From positions 248,001 to 312,000 of the forward strand of contig NZ_BNJF01000005.1 of assembly GCF_016587355.1 (NCBI RefSeq): a DNA stretch of 64,000 bases, given 5' to 3'. The DNA comes from Ktedonospora formicarum. GTDB lineage: Bacteria > Chloroflexota > Ktedonobacteria > Ktedonobacterales > Ktedonobacteraceae. This document shows positions 51,223 to 59,705 of this stretch, piece after piece (within the stretch, counting starts at the first letter, position 1; each line of letters starts with the position of its first letter). The notes under the pieces were generated by a model that made no database searches, was not told the DNA's origin, and saw nothing but the letters and a program-made list of their open reading frames with translations. The position numbers and the translations under genes were made by a program.

Positions 51223-51754
51223 GTCGTCAGGTGCGCAACCTGATGATGTGGCCTATATCGGAACCTTTTCAAAGGTGCTGACCCCTGCTTTGCGTATTGG
51301 CTATTTGCTTGTTCCTCCGCCCTTACGGGAGCCAATTGAGCGTTTGAAACGATTTTCTGACTATCATACGTCCTGGCCGACGCAGCAAGCCCTGGCGATT
51401 CTGCTCTCAGAAGGGCATCTTGATCGACATATTCGCCGAATGCGGCATCATTACGCACATAAGCGTCAGGTATTAAAGGATACTCTTGCTCCTATCGCTC
51501 ACCTCGCGCAATTATGTGGTCTTGATGCTGGTTTACATGCTTATCTCGAACTCCGTGCAGATCTGGATGCCCATTGTGTCGCTCAAGATGCCCAAGCGCG
51601 CGGCATTCTTGTTTCAACCATTGACACGTGCTATATGGGTACACCTGATCGCAATGGCCTTCTCCTTGGGTATGGAGGGCTCTCAGCACAAGATGTTGTA
51701 CGTGGAGCACTGATCCTACGAGAGGTGATTGAACAACAGGCGGGCTCGGTATAG
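51182..51754 (+). pseudogene. C-terminal fragment of a MocR/PdxR-type aminotransferase regulator
   Basis: From about 51233 the frame encodes DVAYIGTFSKVLTPALRIGY, with the Schiff-base lysine in GTFSK. It goes on with LLVPPPLREPIERLKRFSDY and LSEGHLDRHIRRMRHHYAHK to a family-like end (GYGGLSAQDVVRGALILREV). This is the last 170 residues of a class I aminotransferase fold as found in MocR regulators. The GntR winged helix and the N-terminal half of the enzyme domain are gone, and the first 17 codons here are unrelated. It is a broken gene. Confidence 0.75.
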
Positions 51755-51755
51755 T

Positions 51756-51782
51756 AGGGCGTTGAGCTTTAGCCAACGCCCT
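51756..51782 (+). terminator. Hairpin terminator after the MocR fragment
   Basis: AGGGCGTTG (51756-51764) pairs with CAACGCCCT (51774-51782) across 9 bases. It is 2 bases from the MocR stop and on the far side faces the GH32 gene. Confidence 0.7.
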
Positions 51783-51833
51783 ATATCCCAAATTCTCTTA
51801 AAGCCTGCTTTTGAGGCTTGTGACTCATACGCT

Positions 51834-53267
51834 TTAGTGGAGTCTATAGACTACTAGCGAGAGAAGAGTGACTGCACCGTTTCGGGCATAGAGGGATAGG
51901 CCCTGACTGGTGGGATTGGGGAAGATCAGGTCGCTGATGACACGCTCGCCATCGTTCGCGAAGACCTCGATGGATGAAGTATCCACGAAGATGTGTAAGG
52001 TGAGAGTTGCGTCGTGCAAGACGAGGGGGGCGCTATGTCGCCCCGCGAAGAGTTCATGAAAAGCGCTCTCACCAGAGCGGGTACGATCAACAAAGACTTC
52101 GGCGCGGGTGGTGTCGTAGCCCACAATAGTTTGTTGGTCGGTTCCTACGCGTACACTCAGGCCAAACTCTGTTGCCGTTCCCGCCTCAAAGGTGGCAACA
52201 ACCTCAATCGCGCTCCCTTGAATGGGGAGAGCGTGGTTCCCGGCTGCAAGCTCCTGGCGAGGGAGTGTGAAGGATTCTGCGCGTAGCTGTTTCAGTTCTT
52301 CGATAGGTTGCTGCAACAGGGCTATACCCTCCGGGAGCGTTTTGAGCTTGAGTTCGCGCGGAATGGTCATCATACCCTGCCAATCGCCGGTTGGAAGCCT
52401 GGAGGCGTAGCTCCAATGGTCGCACCAGCCAAGCCAGATAAGACGTCCATCCGAAGCCGGGATATTATTCCAGGGGACTGCGGCATAGTGATCCTTGCCG
52501 TAATCCGACCAGAGGACGTTCGCTGCGGGATTGGCATTGGTGAATGTGTAGCCGTCAAAGTGACCAATAAGATACTGCATGCGTGGTAGCTCCATAGCGC
52601 GGTCCTGTTCAAGGATCACGCTCATATGTAGCACCCAACGCATTGTATTGGGATCGCCATCGACGGGCAACTCAAACAGGCTGGGGCATTCCCAGATAAC
52701 ACCAGGGTAGCCATGCCCAGAGCCAAATTCGCTGGCAAGGTCCCAGTGCTTGAGATCTGGTGAGCGGTAGATGCGCACATGGTCGCCGTTGGACACGACC
52801 ATGACCCATGCCTGAGTAGGCGCGTGCCAGAAGACAAAGGGGTCGCGAAAATCCCTGACGTTTGGATTAGGAATGACGGGATTTTCCTCATATGTGGTCC
52901 AGCTACGACCCGCGTCCTTACTGTAGGCAATACTCTGAATTTGGGGACCGAGAGGTGCGCTTTGCTGGCCATTCTGATGCGTAAATATCGCGACCATACC
53001 GCCATTCTCATCAAAGAGGCCGCTTGTATTGGCGTCATCCGCCACGGCACTGCCTGACCAGATATCGCCCAGGTGATCCGGCTTAATGGCAGTTGGTAGG
53101 ATCTGCCAATGCACTAAGTCCTGGCTGACGGCATGACCCCAATGCTTGGGCGCCAGGTGTTGGTAAAAGAGGTGATACTCCCCTTTATAGTAAATAAGCC
53201 CATTGGGATCATTCATGAAATCGTGTCGTGGGAAAAAATGGTAATACGGTTCATAGGCTGATGTCAT
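51834..53267 (-). CDS. Glycoside hydrolase family 32 enzyme (levanase/invertase-like)
   Basis: A 477-residue enzyme hydrolysing beta-fructosyl linkages (sucrose, levan or inulin). The five-blade propeller has the nucleophile Asp20 in HDFMNDPNG, the transition-state Asp142 in FRDPFVFWH and the acid/base Glu193 in IWECPSLFEL. A beta-sandwich module follows from about residue 340 (GSAIEVVATFEAGTATEFGL) and ends with SSIEVFANDGERVISDLIFP. There is no signal peptide, so it works inside the cell or is released unusually. No transporter is adjacent. Start ATG is supported by the MTSAYEPYYHFFPRHDF beginning. Confidence 0.93.
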   Translation of the reverse strand: MTSAYEPYYHFFPRHDFMNDPNGLIYYKGEYHLFYQHLAPKHWGHAVSQDLVHWQILPTAIKPDHLGDIWSGSAVADDANTSGLFDENGGMVAIFTHQNGQQSAPLGPQIQSIAYSKDAGRSWTTYEENPVIPNPNVRDFRDPFVFWHAPTQAWVMVVSNGDHVRIYRSPDLKHWDLASEFGSGHGYPGVIWECPSLFELPVDGDPNTMRWVLHMSVILEQDRAMELPRMQYLIGHFDGYTFTNANPAANVLWSDYGKDHYAAVPWNNIPASDGRLIWLGWCDHWSYASRLPTGDWQGMMTIPRELKLKTLPEGIALLQQPIEELKQLRAESFTLPRQELAAGNHALPIQGSAIEVVATFEAGTATEFGLSVRVGTDQQTIVGYDTTRAEVFVDRTRSGESAFHELFAGRHSAPLVLHDATLTLHIFVDTSSIEVFANDGERVISDLIFPNPTSQGLSLYARNGAVTLLSLVVYRLH

Positions 53268-53393
53268 GCTGCTGATTACCCCCTTCCCAAGAGTATATCA
53301 TGTGATGAATCTAGGGTGGGCATCGCTCCGGATGCGCTATAATGCTGGTGGTAAAAATATGTAGGCTTATGTTGTTCTTAGGAGATATGATAC

Positions 53394-54206
53394 ATGCTAG
53401 ACCCGCTTCCAGAGATGATTGAACACCTTGAGACCGATCCCACCATACCAGCGGAGGTTCCTCAACTACTGCGGACGCTACGCTCTGATATGCGGGAGGT
53501 GCTTGGAGTTAATCTGCTTGGGCTCTATCTGCGCGGCTCTCTAGTCCAGGGGGACTTCGATCCACTCACAAGCGATATCGATTTCTTTGCTGTCGTGCGA
53601 CAACGCCTCTCTCAGACCGAGTTCGCGCAATTAGCTGCGATGCATACGCGCCTGGGGAGGCTTCCCAACCGCTATGGGGCTCATCTGGAGGGACCCTATA
53701 TCGACCTTGGATCTGCCCGATGCTTTCAGGTAGGCGAGCGTCACCCCACCATCGCGCGCGGCGAGGAACTGATATGGAGCCTGCACGATTATAACTGGCT
53801 GCTTGAACGCTATATTGTTCGCGAGGCTGGTGGGGTTTTATTTGGACCAGCACCAACCAGCCTTATCGATCCTATTACAGACGATGAATTGTGCGCAGCG
53901 GTCCGCCGCCGCCTACCCGAGTGGCTAGCCTGGGCCAATCGACCAGATGATCCCGATTGGCAGGGAACGCGCAGCCATAAAGCCTATGTTGTCGAAACCA
54001 TGTGCCGCGCCCTCCACACCCTGGCGACTGGCGAGCTAGCCAGTAAGCCCCAGGCCGTCACCTGGGCCATCACGACCCTTCCCGAGCCATACCGCACCAC
54101 CGCCGAGCGCTCACGGATCTGGCATTCCGACTTCACGCCTGATCCCTCCCTCAACCCCGAAGTCATGGCTTTCATTCGGTGGGCCGCTAGCCAATCCATC
54201 CCTTAA
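53394..54206 (+). CDS. Nucleotidyltransferase with aminoglycoside adenylyltransferase-like (DUF4111) domain
   Basis: A 270-residue protein. The nucleotidyltransferase core is GLYLRGSLVQGDFDPLTSDI, then DFFAVVRQRL, with the GS...D-x-D pattern that binds MgATP. The C-terminal helical part (KAYVVETMCRALHTLATGEL, SKPQAVTWAITTLPEPYRTT) matches DUF4111, which occurs in ANT(3'')-type streptomycin/spectinomycin adenylyltransferases. Resistance cannot be claimed from sequence alone, since many homologues act on other substrates. It ends 4 bases before a family B repeat. Confidence 0.86.
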   Translation: MLDPLPEMIEHLETDPTIPAEVPQLLRTLRSDMREVLGVNLLGLYLRGSLVQGDFDPLTSDIDFFAVVRQRLSQTEFAQLAAMHTRLGRLPNRYGAHLEGPYIDLGSARCFQVGERHPTIARGEELIWSLHDYNWLLERYIVREAGGVLFGPAPTSLIDPITDDELCAAVRRRLPEWLAWANRPDDPDWQGTRSHKAYVVETMCRALHTLATGELASKPQAVTWAITTLPEPYRTTAERSRIWHSDFTPDPSLNPEVMAFIRWAASQSIP

Positions 54207-54210
54207 CAGT

Positions 54211-54258
54211 GGCAAGCGCAGAGCTTTAGCTCTGCGCCTACATATGGGGGCTTAAGCC
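54211..54258 (+). repeat. Dispersed hairpin repeat, family B
   Basis: GCGCAGAGCT (54216-54225) and AGCTCTGCGC (54228-54237) form a 10-bp hairpin with a TT loop, followed by CTACATATGGGGGCTTAAGC. It lies directly after the nucleotidyltransferase stop and its far end supplies the stop codon region of the convergent phosphatase gene. It may also terminate transcription. Confidence 0.75.
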
Positions 54259-54878
54259 TTGTAGGTGTCATTGACAACATGTGTGAGTGCATCATTATAG
54301 CGCATGAGTACCCACTTCTGACGGTTGGGGGGAAGGGACCACTGGGTTACTGTCGCATTACCTATGGAGACGCCGGGCATCGAAGTCGCGCTGATGCCAA
54401 AGAAGTGGACAAACGATGCCTGGATGATACCGCCATGTGTGACAATGACAATATCTTTTCCGGCGTACTCTTGCGTGACGCGATTGAGGGCTTGCTGTAC
54501 GCGCACGACAAACTCTAGAGATGTCTCAAAACCTTCCTGCCAGCGGTAGAAGGGTCGCTGATCGAGTGGAACCCCGGCCCAGCGCGCATTGAAGGCATCG
54601 GGGTCCAGAGTACCATCCTCGACACGCCACTCCTCAAAGCTTTCATCATATATGACAGGTTGTGCCAAAGCAGGTGCTAGAATACGCGCCGACTCCTGGG
54701 CTCGCCTCAAAGTGCTGGCGATAAGGACATCAGCCCGGATGTCGCTCGATTGGGCTATGCGGTCCCGTAGCGTTTCGCCCTGACGTACACCATCCACAGT
54801 GAGTCCTAGATCCTGGTATTTGCCATTCTCAAGATCCTCGATATAGTCACCATGTCGAATAAGATACAGGTTTGTCAT
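54252..54878 (-). CDS. Histidine phosphatase family protein
   Basis: A 208-residue phosphatase. The catalytic motif LIRHGDYIED places the phospho-histidine at residue 9. FEEWRVEDGTLDPDAFNARW and FVVRVQQALNRVTQEYAGKD form the cap, and IVTHGGIIQASFVHFFG provides the second catalytic His. The RHG motif with Asp instead of Glu at the following position is a variation seen in phosphoglycerate-mutase-like phosphatases. It may act on small phosphates. A GAAAGAAAT-type site precedes the ATG. Confidence 0.9.
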   Translation of the reverse strand: MTNLYLIRHGDYIEDLENGKYQDLGLTVDGVRQGETLRDRIAQSSDIRADVLIASTLRRAQESARILAPALAQPVIYDESFEEWRVEDGTLDPDAFNARWAGVPLDQRPFYRWQEGFETSLEFVVRVQQALNRVTQEYAGKDIVIVTHGGIIQASFVHFFGISATSMPGVSIGNATVTQWSLPPNRQKWVLMRYNDALTHVVNDTYKA

Positions 54879-55126
54879 TATTTCTTTCCTTCGATTTTAT
54901 AGGGAGTTTACCATGAAGTATCTGTAACGGATATATCCATAGCGGTAGTATATGGCGTTTGGTGAGCATTGTCAAGCGTAGTGTTCTGTATACTGTAGGG
55001 AGATGTCATCGCGGCTGTAGGGGCATCCCTTGACGGAAGGAGTACAGCGATGTTATATGGATGTAAAGTTGAGCGTCTACATACTATGAAACAAGCTTGT
55101 AGCTACATGTGAGAGAGGAATAGGGC

Positions 55127-56116
55127 ATGTTGAACCCATTTCCAGAAGCGGTGAGCATGAAATCGAGCCTTCAGGCAAAAATAGATGAGGTCGTAGCACA
55201 GCATTTCCCGACGCTGTTGAACCTGCTCATCGTCCGACAAGGCTCGCTAGTTGTGGAGCGCTCCTACCACGAAGGCAATGCAACCGCCAGCACGAACGTC
55301 AAATCGATCACCAAGAGCATTATCTCAACGCTAGTGGGAATCGCCCTTCATGAGGGCTACCTCACAAGCCTGGACCAGCGGCTAGAGGAGTTCTTTCCCC
55401 AATCCTTTCCAACCTCGGGCGATCAGCGCAAGAGAGAGATAAACCTTCGGCACTTGCTCACCCTCAGTTCGGGCCTGCAATGGGATGAGCGCGCGCCAAC
55501 AAGCCTGCCCTCCCTCTACGCCAGTGCCGATTATGTCGCGCATGGCTTGAGCTTGCCCCTACAACATACTCCCGGCGAGGTCTTTGCCTACAGTACACTG
55601 GATGCGCATCTCCTCTCCGCTGTCCTGACACGCGCTACGGGGATGGACATGTTGGCTTTCGCCAATCAATATCTCTTCGGCCCGCTTGGCAGTACCATCA
55701 CGACCTGGACAAGCGATCCCCAGGGCAACCGGATCGGCGGTTCAGAAATTGCCCTGACATCGCGTGATCTGGCGAAGATTGGCTATCTCTACTTGAAGCG
55801 TGGAAAGTGGGGAGAACGCCAGATTTTCGCCGAAGACTATCATGCAGCCGCGACGCAGACCCAGATAACCCCAGGATTGGGAGGGTATGACGCGGCTACC
55901 TACGGCTATCTGTGGTGGGTAAACACCGTTGGACCCTACCACACATATTACGCTCTGGGCTATGGTGGGCAGATAATCTGCGTCCTTCCAGATCTGGACA
56001 TAATCATAGTCACCACAGCCCCCACGAACGTCCCACCCGAACAGGGCGCAGGTCCCCAGGTCTTTGCCCTACCCCGCCAACTAACCGAGCGCATCGTACT
56101 CCCCCTGCTGATGTAA
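55127..56116 (+). CDS. Serine hydrolase, beta-lactamase class C family
   Basis: A 329-residue penicillin-binding-type hydrolase. SITKSIISTLVGIALHEGYL gives the S-x-x-K motif (Ser60, Lys63), and HTPGEVFAYSTLDAHLLSAV has the YxN-like YST. The last motif is ALGYGGQIICVLPDLDIIIV, YGG instead of KTG. LRHLLTLSSGLQWDERAPTS is a hallmark of esterase/D-aminopeptidase-like members (beta-lactamase fold without true lactamase function). No signal peptide is seen, so it is likely cytoplasmic. GAGAGGA precedes the ATG. Confidence 0.9.
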   Translation: MLNPFPEAVSMKSSLQAKIDEVVAQHFPTLLNLLIVRQGSLVVERSYHEGNATASTNVKSITKSIISTLVGIALHEGYLTSLDQRLEEFFPQSFPTSGDQRKREINLRHLLTLSSGLQWDERAPTSLPSLYASADYVAHGLSLPLQHTPGEVFAYSTLDAHLLSAVLTRATGMDMLAFANQYLFGPLGSTITTWTSDPQGNRIGGSEIALTSRDLAKIGYLYLKRGKWGERQIFAEDYHAAATQTQITPGLGGYDAATYGYLWWVNTVGPYHTYYALGYGGQIICVLPDLDIIIVTTAPTNVPPEQGAGPQVFALPRQLTERIVLPLLM

Positions 56117-56130
56117 GCACCTCAAACAGG

Positions 56131-56162
56131 TTCAGCAAAGGTTCTGTACGGAACTTTTGCTG
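56131..56162. terminator. Hairpin terminator
   Basis: TCAGCAAAGGTTC pairs with GGAACTTTTGCTGG around a TGTAC loop, with one mismatch. It lies 15 bases after the serine hydrolase stop. A second, 13-bp hairpin (AGAGAAAGAGTAG at 56191-56203 with its complement at 56221-56233) covers the end of the convergent gene. Confidence 0.65.
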
Positions 56163-56220
56163 GTCCTGCTTGTTTAAATGAATGCGCGTGAGAGAAAGAG
56201 TAGGCGCATGGTTGCGAGTG

Positions 56221-57582
56221 CTACTCTTTCTCTGATTGAAACGATGACCTGACCTCGAACTTATACTGTAGTGGAGGTCGCTCAAGCTGGCTCAAAGTAT
56301 TCTGAACTGTGTGAAACAGCTCATGGAATGAGATGCGTTCACTCAAGCCTGGCAGGTCTGGGTAAGCTGGCTCACAGCGCTTCAGGAAGTCCTCACCATA
56401 TCCCTCTGGACCTAGCATGGTCGCGAAGTCGCTGGCGGGGTCTCCCAGACTTACACTCTGAGAGAAATTCAACATGTCCCAAAGGGCAATGCCACCAATA
56501 GCATGCCTTGTCTCATCGTAAAGGATCGACCTGGGGCCAAAGTTACCATGCACCACCACAGGTTGTATATCAAAGTAATCGTGCGTATCGAGGAATGTTT
56601 CAAAATTCGCCGCTAGATTCTCGCGCTCCTCTATCCCAATATGAGGAAAGAGCACCTCACGGGAGCGCTTATAAAGGCTCTCGTAAGCTTCCCGGCTATG
56701 CTTGAGCGGCAATTCCAGGTCAGCCAGTTCATGTACTGGGATATGGTGCAGTTCATAGAGAAAGGTGCCAAGCTCAAGGGCCAGCATATTCAATAACTCA
56801 TCATCGATGTCTGCCAACATAGCCTGCGTGAAGGGGCGACCTATGGAAGTACCATCGCGGACAGGACGCAAACCATTCCTTGTAACCCAGTGATATACTT
56901 CATCAAGCCACTTGCCTAGATAGCTTAACGATTGCTGAAGAGGTAGGGAGAGATACTTCTGTAATGCGGAATATATTTTATACTGATCCGTTGCGACAGA
57001 TGCCATTTCTTGCATATGTGGTGATCCATTATAAAGCTTATCGGATATTGATTCTGGCTTCTCTGTTGGCATAAAGGGTATGAGAGGTGATTTTAAACCC
57101 GGTTGCTCGAGGTAGTGGCTCATCATCTTCCAGCTATATGGTAGCCCATATGCCTTCAATGTGTTCGCCATTTCCCAGGGCTCCTGCCGCGTACAGAGTA
57201 TTAGCAGTATAGCGCGCTGCTCTTCTGTAAGTTCAGCGAGCGGTGGACGCCTGGAAGCCTTGCCATCTGGTAAGCGCGCGAAAGTGATATGGAGCAACAA
57301 TTCTACGAGTGTTCGTATACACGCAATATCAAGTGTATGTATGGTTTTAGAGACTGGAGAATCCTCATCCAGGAATATATTAGGATTTAAATCGAACTCT
57401 GACTCAGACCATCCCTCATCCTTGTTGGCAAGAGTCTCGCGCAACGCTGGAACCATGAAACGCAAGCGCTCAGGTGGGAGAAGAAGAAGTTCCTGAGCCG
57501 CTGCGTACCAGGGTTGCGAACCTCCTTCGAAACTCTCTGGATATGGCAAGTTTGGATATTCCTCAAGCTCCTCATTTGATTG
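56221..57582 (-). pseudogene. Downstream half of a stop-interrupted HEAT-like gene, fused to a kinase-like C-lobe
   Basis: In the frame of the 57583 gene, directly after its TAA, the frame reads on as QSNEELEEYPNLPYPESFEG. Its first 170 residues carry HEAT-family C-terminal features (ELLLLPPERLRFMVPALRET, LTEEQRAILLILCTRQEPWE, LKAYGLP). Residues from about 190 are an aminoglycoside-phosphotransferase-like C-lobe (ALELGTFLYELHHIPVHELA, PVVVHGNFGPRSILYDE, LGDPASDFATMLG). The catalytic Asp of the HxD motif is Asn (HGN), and the N-lobe with ATP-binding Lys is absent, so it is a pseudokinase. Translation could restart at TTG 57549, but the ribosome site is poor. Confidence 0.65.
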
Positions 57583-58299
57583 TTAGTGGAACATGACCGT
57601 CGCCAGAAGCTGTATAGCCTCTTGGGGAGTCTGCTCACGCGCGAGGCGTGGCAATGTCAGCGCCGCGCAAAAGGTCAGGAGCGGGTCATTATTTGCCTGC
57701 GCCATACTCCAGATCGCCTGCCAATCGGTCGTACCGATCCGTGAGAGAGCACCCAGCGTCCGCACAAGATTGGCCCGAGCCAGGGGGTCAGACTCTTGCT
57801 TCGCCTTAAGCAACAAGAGATTGTGTAACTCTTCAGAGGGGGACGTGATGAGCTTCAGGATATAGGTAGCACGCATCCGCACCTCTACAGCTTCATCGTC
57901 GAGCAATCCAACGAAAATCGTCAGGTCTTTGCCTACCTCCTCGCGTGCGTCCTTGAACGGAATATGGGGCGGCAGATACAAGCTAGAAGCGGTGTTGCCC
58001 GACCGTTTCTCAGCCTCGTAGGGCCAGCATAGAGCTACATCAGCCAACAATCCAGCAATATTTACCTTCACCTTGACCCCAGGATCAGCCAATAGCTCCA
58101 GTAAGTAAGGAACCGCGTATGCCGTTGCTAAATACGTGCTTCCTTGATGAATGAGATTGCTCCATAGCATTGATATACCGTTTTGTTGTTCCTCTTCGTT
58201 CTCTGAGGCCACCTGGCGTAACCAGGTTGGCACATCGCTTGCTTTACCATAGGCATGATAAAGCTCTGACCAGGGTACATCATCAAGACCCTCAAACAT
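57583..58299 (-). CDS. HEAT-repeat protein, probably truncated by an in-frame stop
   Basis: A 238-residue helical-repeat protein: WSELYHAYGKASDVPTWLRQ, YLATAYAVPYLLELLADPGV, IFVGLLDDEAVEVRMRATYI and DWQAIWSMAQANNDPLLTFC mark HEAT repeats. It stops at MFH followed by TAA, and the same frame continues with HEAT-like sequence, so the natural protein was probably longer. Such HEAT proteins are common in Chloroflexota and are thought to be scaffolds or immunity proteins. It may be active as a shortened scaffold. Confidence 0.72.
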   Translation of the reverse strand: MFEGLDDVPWSELYHAYGKASDVPTWLRQVASENEEEQQNGISMLWSNLIHQGSTYLATAYAVPYLLELLADPGVKVKVNIAGLLADVALCWPYEAEKRSGNTASSLYLPPHIPFKDAREEVGKDLTIFVGLLDDEAVEVRMRATYILKLITSPSEELHNLLLLKAKQESDPLARANLVRTLGALSRIGTTDWQAIWSMAQANNDPLLTFCAALTLPRLAREQTPQEAIQLLATVMFH

Positions 58300-58344
58300 T
58301 ATTCAGTGCTCCTTCGTTTCATGCATTGCTATGAGCTTGTCGTA

Positions 58345-58438
58345 CATAAACGCTTCGTGGGTTAGGGGATACGGCAAATGGAGATACCTATAATAACATG
58401 AAAAAGCTGTGCGAAATATCTTTCACGCAACTTTTTTC
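58345..58438 (+). repeat. Repeat family C, locus 1, containing a hairpin
   Basis: This 94-bp stretch resembles 61140-61224 along its length: CATAAAcGCTT, GGGATAcGGCAAATG, ATAATAACATGAAAAAGCTG, TGCGAAAtATCTTTCACgCA. It ends in a hairpin (GAAAAAGCTGTGCGAAA with its partner TTTCACGCAACTTTTTTC). In locus 2 the hairpin acts as a terminator. The paired copies flank the sigma-remnant to P450 interval. Confidence 0.6.
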
Positions 58439-58444
58439 TGAAAT

Positions 58445-58511
58445 CTTATACGAAAATCAACACTGTCGGTGCACGCTAGCTGCCGCACCGACAGTGTTGA
58501 TTTTCGTATTG
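58445..58511. repeat. Perfect palindromic element, family A, locus 5
   Basis: ATACGAAAATCAACACTGTC plus GGTGC (58448-58472) is the exact reverse complement of 58485-58509, around a 12-base loop holding GCTAGC. The outer ends TTATACGAAAA and TTTTCGTAT match the family A ends. The element lies at the point where the ECF sigma fragment (58515-58659) loses its homology. Confidence 0.75.
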
Positions 58512-58514
58512 TGA

Positions 58515-58659
58515 AGATGTCTAACAGTACATCCTCCGCGTCTTCACGATATTTGATATGCTTCTGTAAATATGTGAAGACAGCCGGGGCATAGCGTTGA
58601 AATAACTCCGTTATGCTTGAAGAATCTGGCAGCATCTCCTCATTCGATCTCAATATCAT
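58515..58659 (-). pseudogene. Truncated ECF sigma factor (region 2 only)
   Basis: The reverse strand reads MILRSNEEMLPDSSSITELF and then QRYAPAVFTYLQKHIKYRED, AEDVLLDIF, which is ECF sigma region 2.1 and part of 2.2. After DIF the frame runs into the family A element and has no further sigma sequence. Regions 2.3-2.4 and 4 are absent, so it cannot recognise promoters. This is a broken gene. The break coincides with the element edge. Confidence 0.72.
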
Positions 58660-58875
58660 GTTTATTAATCCGAACTCTTTGATGATATGTACATTTCATT
58701 TGAGGCCTCACTTACACCGTCGTGACTGATATGCAATTGTTACAAAATATTCAGGCTAGAAAAAGTAGTACCTATAATAGCAGGTAGTCAGAAGAGAACT
58801 AGAGCTATTTCTATAGAGAAGCAATATTATGACCAGGGCTGCCACACGGCAGTAGGTTGAAAAGAGACTGAGGGG

Positions 58876-58904
58876 TTGACATTGCGTCTCCTTGAGGGTA
58901 GTAT
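58876..58904 (+). promoter_or_regulatory. Sigma-70-type promoter of the TetR-P450 genes
   Basis: TTGACA at 58876-58881 and TAGTAT at 58899-58904 are spaced by 17 bases. It is the best match to a vegetative promoter seen in the window. The operator overlaps the transcription start region. Confidence 0.6.
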
Positions 58905-58905
58905 T

Positions 58906-58944
58906 ATGAATATTGAACATTGAATAAATTTATAAAATATTCAT
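58906..58944. promoter_or_regulatory. Inverted-repeat operator of the TetR gene
   Basis: ATGAATATT (58906-58914) and AATATTCAT (58936-58944) are perfect inverted repeats 21 bases apart, straddling an AT-rich spacer. Placement just after the -10 and before the TetR gene fits autorepression. Confidence 0.55.
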
Positions 58945-58954
58945 AAATGAGGAG

Positions 58955-59674
58955 ATGAGCTTGAAAAAAACGGAGCCGCCCCCCAGACAGCAAGAACGTG
59001 CGGAGCTCATTTTACAGGTGGCTGCCGAACAACTTCTGCGCTGGGGTTATAAAAAAGTAACCATCAACGATATTGCACAGCAGGCAGGCATTGGTATCGG
59101 CACGATCTACCTGCACTGGAAAACCAAGGAAGCTTTGTTTCAGACCGTGATGTTGCGTGAAATTGTCGCGGTCTGGGATGAGATGTTGCAGCGTATGCGC
59201 CGTGATTACAGGGAGTTCTACCCCCACCGTATGATGCGCTCCATCTTGCTCATCGCCATGCAGAGACCGCTTGCACGCGCCATCTTTATCGGAGATGGAG
59301 AACTGCTGGGGAAGCTCGTACAAAACCAGCAAGCACTACAGAATCCTATGATACATACAACCGATCAATTTTTTGTCTTCTTACGCGATCAGGGGTTGAT
59401 GAACACTGACATGAGCGTGCACCTGCAGCAGTACGCTTTCAGTGCTGCTGTCACCGGTTTTTGTCTTGTTGACCCGCTGATTGCCGAAGAAGATCGGGTA
59501 TCGCTTGAGGAAAGGGTTGATGCTCTGGCTCATGTGATACGCCAATCCTTTGAGCCTTCTGAGTTAGTCGCTGATGATGTGATGCGTGAAGTGGTGGCAC
59601 CCAGGATGCTTACATTTTTTGAACAGATGATAACTGGCCTTTCTCAACAGGTACAAAAGACACTAGCTCTCTAG
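58955..59674 (+). CDS. TetR-family transcriptional regulator
   Basis: A 239-residue regulator. The DNA-binding domain is AELILQVAAEQLLRWGYKKV, TINDIAQQAGIGIGTIYLHW and KTKEALFQTVMLREIVAVWD. The remainder is the helical ligand-binding domain (QRMRRDYREFYPHRMMRSIL, SFEPSELVADDVMREVVAPR). The ATG at 58955 abuts GAGGAG, so the TTG at 58961 may be the real start, since GAGGAG is then 6-7 bases away. The promoter and palindrome upstream suggest autoregulation. The P450 gene follows after 31 bases and is very likely its target. Confidence 0.9.
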   Translation: MSLKKTEPPPRQQERAELILQVAAEQLLRWGYKKVTINDIAQQAGIGIGTIYLHWKTKEALFQTVMLREIVAVWDEMLQRMRRDYREFYPHRMMRSILLIAMQRPLARAIFIGDGELLGKLVQNQQALQNPMIHTTDQFFVFLRDQGLMNTDMSVHLQQYAFSAAVTGFCLVDPLIAEEDRVSLEERVDALAHVIRQSFEPSELVADDVMREVVAPRMLTFFEQMITGLSQQVQKTLAL

Positions 59675-59705
59675 AAGTAGGCTTCGATCCTATTGGAGGT
59701 CCATA

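Noticed and set aside
53394..54206. Streptomycin/spectinomycin resistance by the nucleotidyltransferase
   Set aside because: The fold fits, but similarity of motifs does not prove resistance, so only the family is stated.
55127..56116. True beta-lactamase
   Set aside because: No signal peptide, and the third motif is YGG rather than KTG, so an esterase or peptidase-like role is more likely.
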